Shown here in pieces: positions 48,168 to 57,120 of a stretch of 64,000 nucleotides of DNA (positions are counted from its first letter, which is position 1; each line of letters starts with the position of its first letter). The notes beneath the pieces were generated by a model that was given only the letters and a program-made list of their open reading frames with translations, was not told where the DNA came from and searched no databases. Both the position numbers and the translations under genes were made by a program. The stretch lies in contig OY986971.1 in the NCBI GenBank assembly GCA_963920575.1, positions 6,636,779-6,700,778 on the forward strand, in the 5' to 3' direction. Source of the DNA: Narthecium ossifragum (taxonomy: Eukaryota; Streptophyta; Magnoliopsida; Dioscoreales; Nartheciaceae).

Positions 48168-48791
48168 GTGAGCAACTGAACGTCCTCCATCTCCAATAGA
48201 AGCGTCCAGGTCCACCCCAGGATCCAGCACCGGCTCGCCACCACCTCCCATTCTCTCGCATCTATGTCGTCTGCGATCCACTTCAGGAGCTCAGGGGCGA
48301 CGAAGATCCATGATTCCAATATCTGGTGGACAACGAAAAGCGTATGGCTCTCTTGGTTATTTAGGCTATTTCTGGAGGAGGATTCCAAGGGGTTCTGCTT
48401 CAAGGCGTGGAGATCGGATGGCCGGACGACGAGATCGTACTCGAGGTTGGGCTTGCCGGAGAGGTTGGGCTCCCCGAGTCTCAACGTGAAGGAACACCAC
48501 TACATCTGGCACTCGATTTGAAACGGGATCTTGGAGGCGACGTCCTCGGATTTATCCCAAGCGACGAGCCTTGGAAGCAAGCTCATCTTGCTGGTTCGGC
48601 TCACAACAGGAGTCATCTCGGATCTCGGGGAATTTCCACACCTCCTGCGAGCTCCTATCTTGAGTCAGCAGCCCCTCTGATGACTTTAGATCGGCGACCG
48701 GTGCACCTCCGACTGGTCCGTCTTCCTCGCATATAGTAGCGATGAGCTCGATCCGGTGCACCGTGAGGGACTCGAGCCGCCGCTTCCATTC
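48168..48791 (-). pseudogene. captured fragment of an HSPRO (Hs1pro-1-like) gene
   Basis: On the minus strand one open reading segment gives WKRRLESLTVHRIELIATIC, then SSEGLLTQDRSSQEVWKFP, ELASKARRLG and, after a frame change and a stop near 48509, LRLGEPNLSGKPNLEYDLVV, HTLFVVHQILESWI and LLLEMEDVQLLTDL. As I know the family, these match consecutive parts of the C-terminal half of plant HSPRO proteins (Hs1pro-1 nematode-resistance homologues, linked to SnRK1 signalling and basal defence). The normal gene is intronless, so capture from DNA leaves no intron evidence. The fragment stops exactly where the left terminal repeat begins. N-terminal and final C-terminal parts are missing. Upstream sequence at 48792-49040 is GC-rich and may be a third fragment that I cannot identify. 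Confidence 0.7.
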
Positions 48792-49040
48792 CCGGTGGAT
48801 GGCATATGGCCTGGGATCATAGATGGCGATGGCGGAGGCGGGGGGCATGCAGTAAATGACCGGCGACATGAGAGAGAGAGAGAGATGAGAGAGGAGCTTG
48901 GGAGGAGGTGGTGCTGGGCTTGCAGGGTGGTCTCGGGGTCGCAGAGGGTGGTCGGAGGCGGTGTCCAGCGGCGATGAGCTCGAGGCCGTGACGGGAGTTT
49001 GGCAAGGAGCTCGGGAAGATGACCCATCGGTTGCCCCCTG

Positions 49041-52000
49041 TGTCACACCCCGACCCAGAAAACCAATCCAGGCCGAGCGTGAGGGTTCCTACTCTACTCA
49101 GTCATCACTGGCGCATTTATAATAAAAACAACTAATCTAACAATTGATCTGGGTCAATATAGAAATTCAATTATAATTCAAGATTCAGATACAATATTAA
49201 ATCCTCAAAAATCCTTACAAAAGGAATATACATTTAAATAATTCATCAAGACTGAATGAACCCCAAGTCCTCGGACACCTCCAAAGCCGACGCGCCACCA
49301 TGTGCCTGTCCAGTTGGGATCTACAGAAGAAGAGCTGACGTCTGTACCTGCAAAACGCAGCCCGGGTAGGAGTGAGCAATAAGCTCAGCAGGTTTCTATG
49401 CTACGACACTCACAAGGAAGGTAACACAACAGTGTCACCCTCAAGCAAGACTTGGGTGTCCAGCAAGGGTCCCATAACCCTGCGCCGGTGCCCCTGAAGG
49501 GAGGCCTCAGTCATGGTCTTCCAGCCGCGCTGGTCACATGCTGAGGTTGCCCTCAGCGGGACGGGCAACCACACTGCCGTCTCACTAGCAGGCACCAAAC
49601 ACTGCTAGGCGGGCAACTGCACCGCTGGGTAGGCACCTCTTCCCCCCAAGAGACAATGATCCGGACACCGGTTTGCACCCACAACGTCTGGCTCGAGGCC
49701 GACACGACCTCTAAACCTCGATCAAGCATAAATTGCAGTCGACTAGACAGTCACCTCAAATCATCAGATTATTAATGTCGCGCCCCGACCCGCGAAAGCC
49801 CAACCGGGCCGGGCGACGCGAACCGGAACCTAACAAAACGCGGAAAACAAAGCTGGCGAGGGTTCCCTCTAACCTATTGGTCTCCCTAATAGTTCATCAA
49901 AAGCCCCCAATTAAAAGACAATATAATAATGAAGCCTCGAACCACAGATTAAAACTCAAAGTGTTGATTATACAAATCCTCGGAGAGGGGAAGATTCAAA
50001 ATACAACATCACTCCCGTATGAGACTAACTAACATAGGATAAAAGTTGTAAAGGATCACCACCTCTCAAAAGCCACCAAGCGCCGCCGCACCATCGACCA
50101 ACTGCCCGGTAGGGGCCAAAGAAGGAGAACCGATGTCTGCACCTGCAAAACGCAGCCCCGGGTAGGTGTGAGCACTAAGCTCAGTAGGGATCTACACTAC
50201 GACACACAGAAGGAAGAGGGGAACGCAACAGTGTCGCCCTCAAGTAGGATCTAGGTGTATACAGGGGTCCCATAACCCCACCGCGTGTCCCTGGTGCCCA
50301 GGAGCAGCACATAGTAAGCTCAACAAACACTGGCGACACCAAAGGTCAGCACAGTGGGACACTGTCCCTGAGGCCCAGGGACGGCACTCAGTAAGCTCAA
50401 CAAACACTGGCGACACCAAAGGTCAGCACAGTGGGACACCGGCTACACCTCAGCCTCCGACTCGAGACCGACACGACCTCTACAATCATCAAGCAACAAG
50501 TGTACCAGCCATCTAAGCCTATCATCAACTCGACTGGACACCACAATTCCAACCGGATCCTAACAGCCCAACCCCCGTCCTAGGGCTAAGTCCGAGCTTC
50601 CAGCCTCGGGACGGAGACCCAAAGATCACCCACTCCCTAACCAATGCAACTAATGCACAAATCAACAATGCATGCTATGACATACACAGATAGTAAGAAA
50701 GGCATGCAACAGTATGTCAAGCATCATATAAGTCTACTGGATTGCTGCAACGGTACTAACAACCGCTGCCAGCCGATCCGCAGCGGGTCCCGGCATTACG
50801 ACGGTACCACGACCGTCAACCGCAGACTCCTGCAACGGGAAGCAACCCCGAAAACCTCTGATAAACAGTAAATAATATAATATTATATCTCGAAATATAA
50901 TATTATATTCAAACACCCAAAACCACTGCTTAGGGGCTAATTGATCCCGTCGATCCGATGTCCAAACGACGTCGGATTCAAGATCCAACTTAGCCACCAG
51001 TAAGTGTATATACCAGGATCAACATATCCAAAATTCATAATCATCCAACGGTTGGATTAACGGGAAAACGCTAATCAAAATCGTTAATCAAACTAACTTA
51101 CCCATTAATTGCTGCAACGCAGCCCTTCAGGAAACAATTCATAAGAAATCCTAACAAAATTGGAAAATTACGAAACAAGATGGAATGGAAAGATAACGAA
51201 TAGCTCTATAACTCTTATGTTTATGAAAAGCCAAGATCATGTACTTGCCGGCCGGAAAACTCGCCGCTAGCCGGCTGTTTCTCAAGAACAGCAGAAAACC
51301 AGAAATCCGAGACTAATCATCCATAAAACCTACTCAAATCTCAACTGATTAACATGAAACTTAAATCAGTAATTCTACAACACATAAGAAATCCAACAAA
51401 GCAAGGATCAACAAGATCCAACAGCTAGATCTCAAGAAAACCCGAAAACAACACCAGTAGGTATAACTCTACCTAGCTGCGCTTTCCTCGGCTGATTCCC
51501 CGCGATTTGATCACCAACAAACCTCCAAACCACTTCAGGGATCTTCCTCTCGTTGCCACGAATCCAACGAGCCTTAGAACGCCGGAAAAGATGGTCGGAG
51601 AAGGGAGAACGGAGGAGAAGAAGCTCGCCGGCGGAGAAGGGAAGAAACAGAGCACCGCGGGAAAAAAAGAGGAAGAAGGAAGAAGAAGGGAGGAGAAGGA
51701 GGAAGAGGAGGGGAAGAAAAGGAGGGGAAAGGGGAAGGGAAAAGCTGGGGAAAACGGGGAAAAGCTGGGGGAGGGCAGGGAAAGTCCTCCCCCTCTGACA
51801 GGGGAGAGCGACGGCCAACGGCGGCCGTCCTCGCGAAGCAGAAAACCAACCAACTTATGAATGATCGATCCTTCCTCAAGGGAGGATCGATCCCTCATGA
51901 CGATCTCACAAGGCTTTCTGACACCACAAGGATCGATCTTCTAGCTATGAAGGATCGATCCTCTTCGTGCTGAAAGCTAAACTTGGGCAAGAACTCAAGC

Positions 52001-52628
52001 CCAAGTCCGGATCTTTCGATTCCGGGTCCACCTAGCCATTCTAAACAAGCACTAACACATACAAGGTCAGTGTGTGCACACGCGGGTGTGAAACAAACCA
52101 ACAAGGCATAATTTACCAAATTGCCCTTGGGGTCCAAGAAACAATGCGATCCACCGGATCACGCGCTCGACGCGAAACAAACCAACGAGCCACGGGCCCG
52201 ACCCAACCGGTCGACCCAGGAGTAGAGGGACGGGTCCTCACAATTAATAACAGATTTAGTCCTAGACCTGACTACACAGCCTTGGTCCTAAGGCTAGATC
52301 CGAGCTACCCGAGAGCCACGGATCGGCGATCAACTCATCGCCCACGCCTAGCCTAGGAATGCATCTAGTGCAAACAAGAGATATATGATCATACACATAA
52401 CAGCAGTTCAGGCATGCACCAATATGCCAAGCATTACACAGGACCAGGCGTAGCACATAGCCCGCCTAAGGGTATGCATAGTATCAGTCTAGAATAAAGC
52501 AGATAAAAGGGCACTCAGGCCTACAACGAGAAGCAACCCCAGCTAAACTATCAACAGCTATGATAGTAATATAATAATATTATATTCAAAGCTTAGGGCG
52601 TACATAAGGCCCATTTATTCTACACATC
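49041..52628 (-). mobile_element. solo LTR H, truncated, interrupted by solo LTR I
   Basis: Begins TGTCACACCCCGACCC and follows LTR F closely, but stops at about 52628 (CACATCCCAGG), where F continues for about 1.4 kb. The far end has been deleted, so the sequence jumps to the BAHD fragment and no target duplication can be seen. Its own sequence is 49041-49775 and 52243-52628. Confidence 0.75.
49776..52242 (-). mobile_element. solo LTR I (TSD attaa)
   Basis: Begins TGTCGCGCCCCGACCC, ends GACGGGTCCTCACA, 2467 bp, flanked by attaa (49771-49775 and 52243-52247). It is the uninterrupted relative of LTR B and, inverted, of D. It shows the conserved CACCTGCAAAACGCAGCCC block at about 50140-50165, the CGGTACCACGACCGTCAACC region at 50800-50820 and GGATCGATCC palindromes at 51863-51965. 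Pyrimidine/purine-rich open frames at 51432-51898 are not genes. Confidence 0.9.
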
Positions 52629-52980
52629 CCAGGGATCCCCCTTGGGAACCCTTTGTGCAGCTTCCCCCAGTCGATCACCAACCGCGCATACTCGTCGCTC
52701 ATCCTCGTCAACCCCTCATAGAGGAGCTCCATGATGCGCCCCAACGGCAAGGTGGAGAGCTCAAGGGACGTGGCGGAGCCGTAGGTCTATGCACGACGTT
52801 GCCGGTGTAGGAGCGTGGTAGGGGCGGCTGTAGCCTTGGCCGGAGGTCGACGACATAGAGGATGGTGGAGATCTTGTCTGGATTGATATTTTCAGCGGTG
52901 GCGGCGGATAAGGCCTTGCACCGCCAAAGGTGGGCGGTGACCACGTTGAAGCTGGTGATCCATGGGCCACCACCAGCTTT
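52629..52980 (-). pseudogene. captured fragment of a BAHD acyltransferase gene
   Basis: The minus strand gives GPWITSFNVVTAHLWRCKAL, NPDKISTILYVVDLRPRLQP, LPRSYTGNVV and, after a frameshift, LSTLPLGRIMELL, RMSDEYARLVIDWGKLHKGFP. These are consecutive segments of the middle of BAHD acyltransferases (hydroxycinnamoyl- or fatty omega-hydroxyacid-type), between the HxxxD and DFGWG motifs, neither of which is included. The fragment starts exactly at the right terminal repeat of K and ends at the truncated LTR H. It cannot encode an active enzyme. Confidence 0.75.
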
Positions 52981-53175
52981 GGGACTTGGTTTTGGGTTTA
53001 AACTTGGGTTTCAGATTCTAAATGGGTTTGACCCGTTAACCCTATAACTTACTCAGTTTAAGTGTGGAAGGTGAGAGAGGAGATGGTATTGTGTTTTAAT
53101 CTCAGCCCTTAAAATCAAGGGACGAGATCTAGTGTCAAAATTTATTTTAAGTTATTTGTCTGTGGAACCAACCCC
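52981..53175 (-). repeat. right terminal inverted repeat of element K
   Basis: Read inward from 53175: GGGGTTGGTTCCACAGACAA, ending AAACCCAAAACCAAGTCCC. About 190 bp of matching sequence with the left end. Confidence 0.85.
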
Positions 53176-53943
53176 ATATATATACACACACTCTTTTCCA
53201 TGGCAAATCCTACACGAGCAAACCAAGCAACACACAACCACCAACCCAAAATCACATATCATTCCTATAACAACGACGTTGATTAGGGTACATGAGTCAT
53301 AGCATATACATTGTACATGTCTATTCAATCTGTAGTATACTACTGATTGGTTGATCAAGTGCATCAATAATTCTATCAATGGACTCGATTAATCAATCGG
53401 TACCAATTGATTTATCGATAAAAAATAATATCCCTACCGACAAAACAACGACTCGATCGGTAATATACTATGATGCTATCTACTTAAATCTTTATCATAA
53501 CAATAAAAGCCACTGATGAAACTAGTACAGCACCGCCCTCTCCCCCTCCGGACGTTGGCTTTTAAGTGCGTGCGCCCCCTGCCACACCAACCCCCCACCA
53601 CCTCCTCTCAGCCTAACCAAGCCCAAACGCTCTCCATCCACCACCACCACGGTCACGGGTTTATCTTGAAATTTGAAACTGACCCAGCACACAAACACCC
53701 CACCCCCCTCTCTTATGCATACATACATCTTTCTCTCTCAAAAAACATACACAAAGACAGTCAGACACATATTCTCTACACCCACACCACCCCCGAGGCC
53801 CTCAAAAACAAAACAAAACCCCTCCTCCCCCACCCCCCCTCACATGCACATAGCTCTCCTCCCTTCTAAACCCCAAACAAACCCCTCTGGATCATCTCTA
53901 GAGTGACCATCCACATCCACAGCAGCAGCACGTAGTAAGAGAG
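53176..53943 (+). promoter_or_regulatory. upstream region and likely 5' UTR of HsfB4
   Basis: The gene's immediate upstream DNA is only about 770 bp before the Pack-MULE K begins. A C-rich, CT-rich leader-like stretch (53690-53930: CTTTCTCTCTC, CACCACCCCC runs) precedes the ATG. No unambiguous TATA box or heat-shock element (repeated GAA-nn-TTC) was found by eye. Because K abuts this region, it may supply or disturb distal regulatory sequence. Confidence 0.4.
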
Positions 53944-55087
53944 ATGGTGGACAAGTGCTGGGGGGATGAGGGGCTGGTGATGGCGGTGGAGCAGCACAAG
54001 GCGGTGCCGGCCCCCTTCCTGACCAAGACCTATCAGCTGGTGGACGACCCCTCCACCGACCACATCGTCTCCTGGGGCGACGACCGCTCCTCCACCTTCG
54101 TCGTCTGGCGCCCTCCCGAGTTCGCCCGCGACCTCCTCCCCAACTACTTCAAGCACAACAACTTCTCCAGCTTCGTCCGCCAGCTCAACACCTACGTATG
54201 CAACAAAAGTTTCCATCAGTTCATCATTCTTAATTTCCAATTCATTCTTCTGATATCTTTATTGACTATGTATGTTTGTGTTCGCGCAGGGGTTTAGAAA
54301 GATCGTGCCGGAGAGATGGGAGTTTGCCAATGAGTTCTTCAGGAAGGGTGACAAGCACCTACTTTGTGAGATCCACCGCCGGAAGACGTCGTCGGGGTCG
54401 TCGTCGTTGTCGCCGCCGCCGCCGCCGTTTCCCATGCACCACCACCACTACCCAACACATCATCACGATCACGAGCCATTGCCATCGCCGCCGAGACTGC
54501 TGCTCTGCAATGCTAATGGCAACAGTAACAGTGAGAATGAGAGCTACTACATTGGAATCCATGGAGGAAACGGTAATGGTAATGGTGGTGGTGGAGGAGC
54601 GGCCGCGTTGATGGAGGAGAACGAGAGGCTGCGGCGGAGCAATGCGGCGCTGATCTCGGAGCTGGCGCACATGAGGCGGCTCTACAACGACATCATCTAC
54701 TTCGTCCAGAACCATGTCAGGCCCGTCGCCCCGAGCTCGGCGGCGTCGACGACGCCGTCTCCGCTTCTCGTCTCCAACCATCCTCCTTACGGGTTTTATC
54801 ACAAGAATGGCAGCAAGAACTCCGGCAGCACTACTTCGAGCAGCTCGCTCACCATCGCCGAGGAGCCGTCGCCGCCGGCCCAGCCGGAGAAGTACACCGA
54901 CACCACCAAAACCAACAACAATGGCAGCAGCAACGGAGAGAGCACAAGCCCAAGACCCAGGCTCTTTGGAGTGTGCCTCGGCGGCGCCTCTAGCAGCAAT
55001 GCAACCAAGAAGCCACGCTTGGTGCTGAACAAAGAGGACTTGGGCTTGAACTACTTATCACCTAGTTCTCCTTCAACCTCATCTTAA
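53944..55087 (+). CDS. HSFB4: heat stress transcription factor B-4 (HsfB4)
   Basis: Two exons, 53944-54195 and 54290-55087, separated by a 94-bp intron (GTATGC...GCGCAG). The product is 349 residues. The winged-helix DNA-binding domain lies at about 20-115 ([45 protein letters not shown] | [17 protein letters not shown]), with the intron at the position conserved in plant Hsf genes. An HR-A/B oligomerisation region without the class A insert follows at about 205-240 ([19 protein letters not shown]). Near the C-terminus are the class B repressor motif LFGVCLGG and a KKPR nuclear signal followed by [10 protein letters not shown], typical of HsfB4. In Arabidopsis, HsfB4 (SCHIZORIZA) controls root cell fate rather than heat response. 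His/Pro-rich and Ser-rich linkers are longer than usual. The gene is intact. Confidence 0.95.
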
Positions 55088-55880
55088 TAACTTGATTTGC
55101 TTCTAATTTCTCTAGTTTGAGTGATTCTAGCTAGCTTTGTTGACGACTCGATCATGTACATAAACTTCCAATGGTTTTTCTTGGAATTTTGTTTAAATTT
55201 TCTCCAACTTTTAATTAAGCCCTTCTTCTTCTTCTTCATCTTCTTCTTCTTCTACTTCTATATATTCTTCTCCTATGTGACGGAGACATGTGATGCCAAG
55301 AACATAGAGCGAGCTAGCTAGCTAGCCTGTGTGAATCTACTCTCAGTTGGATCTTGGGGAGCGTGTCTTCAATTAATCCTGCAGAGGCACAGTTTTTGAA
55401 TCATGTCATGGCTCATGCAAACACTAGTCCAACGTGATTCCTCCACTTTCTCTCTCTATCTATCTCTCTCTCTCCCCTTTGTCCGTTCCTTGGAACGTGC
55501 TGACCAGGTCGGTGGCCCACGAGCTTCTCTCCCCCCTTCATGCATGATCTAGAGAGAGAAAGAGGCAGAGATGAGATGAAAGAAGAAAGAAAGGACATCA
55601 GAGGCCCTGAGAACAATCAATGGTTGTGATTCCAAGGCCATCTCTCTCTCTAGATGTTAGATACAACAGTGATGACCACAGAGGGGTTCTACTTATTACT
55701 ATTACTACTACTGCAGGTACTATACCATATATCATATATGCAGCACAGTAAGGTACGTCCTCTCTTACAAACTTTGGATTATTCTCCTGGAGATGAGAAG
55801 AGCCAGCTTTGACCCAATAGGATTCAACCCTTTTTGGCTGTCATTATCGTCATGCAGTGGAGACGTTACTGTCTACCTTG

Positions 55881-55881
<1 letters not shown>

Positions 55882-55911
<30 letters not shown>
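55882..55911. repeat. (AT)n microsatellite
   Basis: Fifteen AT units followed by a short CA run (ACACACAC). Confidence 0.95.
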
Positions 55912-55918
<7 letters not shown>

Positions 55919-56129
55919 TCAAATATCTTTAAAATTTCTCCATCTTTTGTACTACTTTTGGCTTTAAACAATGGCAATAGCTGTGATGATACCATGCATC
56001 AGGGCTCTCTCTAAACTGAGTACTGGCTGGGTCTGAGGTAAAGCAGGGCCTCAGCCTCGGATTCTTTTAATCTTTTGGCTTTCTCTTCATCCAAGCTTCT
56101 AGCTAGCTTTGACTGGTGGTGGTGATCAG

Positions 56130-56163
56130 ATGGGCTTTTCCAAATCCCAATGGAAGAGCCCAT
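56130..56163. other. 13-bp inverted repeat with 8-base loop
   Basis: ATGGGCTTTTCCA and TGGAAGAGCCCAT flank AATCCCAA. Twelve of thirteen positions pair (the last is a G-T wobble in RNA). It is followed by no T-run, and it is too short for a normal plant miRNA precursor. Confidence 0.6.
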
Positions 56164-56707
56164 GCATCTCTGTGGAGTAAAGGTGATCAATGGTGAGTAA
56201 AGCTAGCTTGTGTCAACCATTTGAGAGTCTACTACCTCTCATGGAAGGTGCCTTTGTTGTTGAGTTCCTCCTACCTATAAAGGTGAAAGGTTGGAAGATG
56301 ATTAAACTAGCTAGGGAGACTCTTGTATGGAGACCTTCAGCAAAAGCAGGGTGGAAAGAAGGATGGGAGGATTAAAGAAGGGAAAAGGAGGAGGACTGGG
56401 CATGATGGTGGTGGTGATCAGTTTATTTGGCATCTGAGCTAGCTTTAAAATCTCTTCTTACGAGGCTATTGGCACATAAAAGATTGTTCCAATATTAGAT
56501 TGTCTTGAGAAATATGTACATAAACCAAGTTTTTAGTTTGACTGAAGTGTCATGAGTTTCCTGGGATTAATTTTCATTTTGAAATATATAGTGTATGTTA
56601 CATCTGGCCTTTAATGATGATATTGTTTGACTAATGAAACAATAAAGGCATGTAAAAGATATGAATTAGTATTAGCTGGAGTTATGATGGAACACCCACG
56701 TACATGG

Positions 56708-56724
56708 GTGTACATTCTGTACAC
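56708..56724. other. 7-bp perfect inverted repeat
   Basis: GTGTACA and TGTACAC around TTC, immediately after a CCCACGTACATGGG stretch. Confidence 0.6.
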
Positions 56725-57088
56725 TTGAGGTGGCGCTGAGGTGGACAATAACGTGGCAAGCCACATCATCAAATGTCGAGTCCCAGAAGAGATATTGCCG
56801 TCCCCCGTCCATTCAAATTCCTATTCAATCAATTATCTTGATGAACTACTATTTAGTAATTAAGAAAATAAACTTTTGGATGAGTAGATGTATAGGAAAA
56901 GGAGTTTTTATTAGTCGGCCTCACATTAAGACATTTTGACACGTGGCCAATGCAGGATAACTATTCAGTTGATCTTTGGTTTCACTTTCTACACTTCCGC
57001 TTTTGAAGAGCGGTTAGGTAGATCATTGGAATGTGGCCCATGTGTCATTGTGATAATGTCTCGACTTCGAGGTTACTTAGTGTCTCGA

Positions 57089-57120
57089 CCTCAAGGTTGA
57101 TGAGTGCCTCAACCTTGAGG
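57089..57120. other. 12-bp perfect inverted repeat in a CTCGAGG-rich block
   Basis: CCTCAAGGTTGA and TCAACCTTGAGG, separated by TGAGTGCC. The surrounding 57050-57210 has further copies of CTCGAGGTT, CGACCTCGAG and CTTCGAGGTT in both orientations, so the hairpin is part of a short-repeat cluster. Confidence 0.7.

Larger units (their letters stand above)
47978..53175. mobile_element. Pack-MULE-like element K carrying two host-gene fragments
   Basis: Terminal inverted repeats of about 190 bp: left 47978-48167, right 52981-53175. They share TTTAAACCCAAAACCAAGTC at their inner ends and GGTTCCAC at their outer ends. TA tracts flank both sides (ATATATATATATA at 47965-47977, ATATATATA after 53175). 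Between the repeats are an HSPRO-homologous segment and a BAHD acyltransferase segment, each touching a terminal repeat, plus an inserted LTR (H, containing I). There is no transposase, so it would depend on an autonomous relative. Without LTRs it is about 1.6 kb. Confidence 0.75.

Noticed and set aside
53176..53943. Heat-shock elements upstream of HsfB4
   Set aside because: No run of at least three alternating GAA/TTC units at 5-bp spacing was found.
56130..57120. miRNA precursor
   Set aside because: The stems are only 12-13 bp and none matches a conserved plant miRNA that I know; a normal precursor needs a longer duplex.
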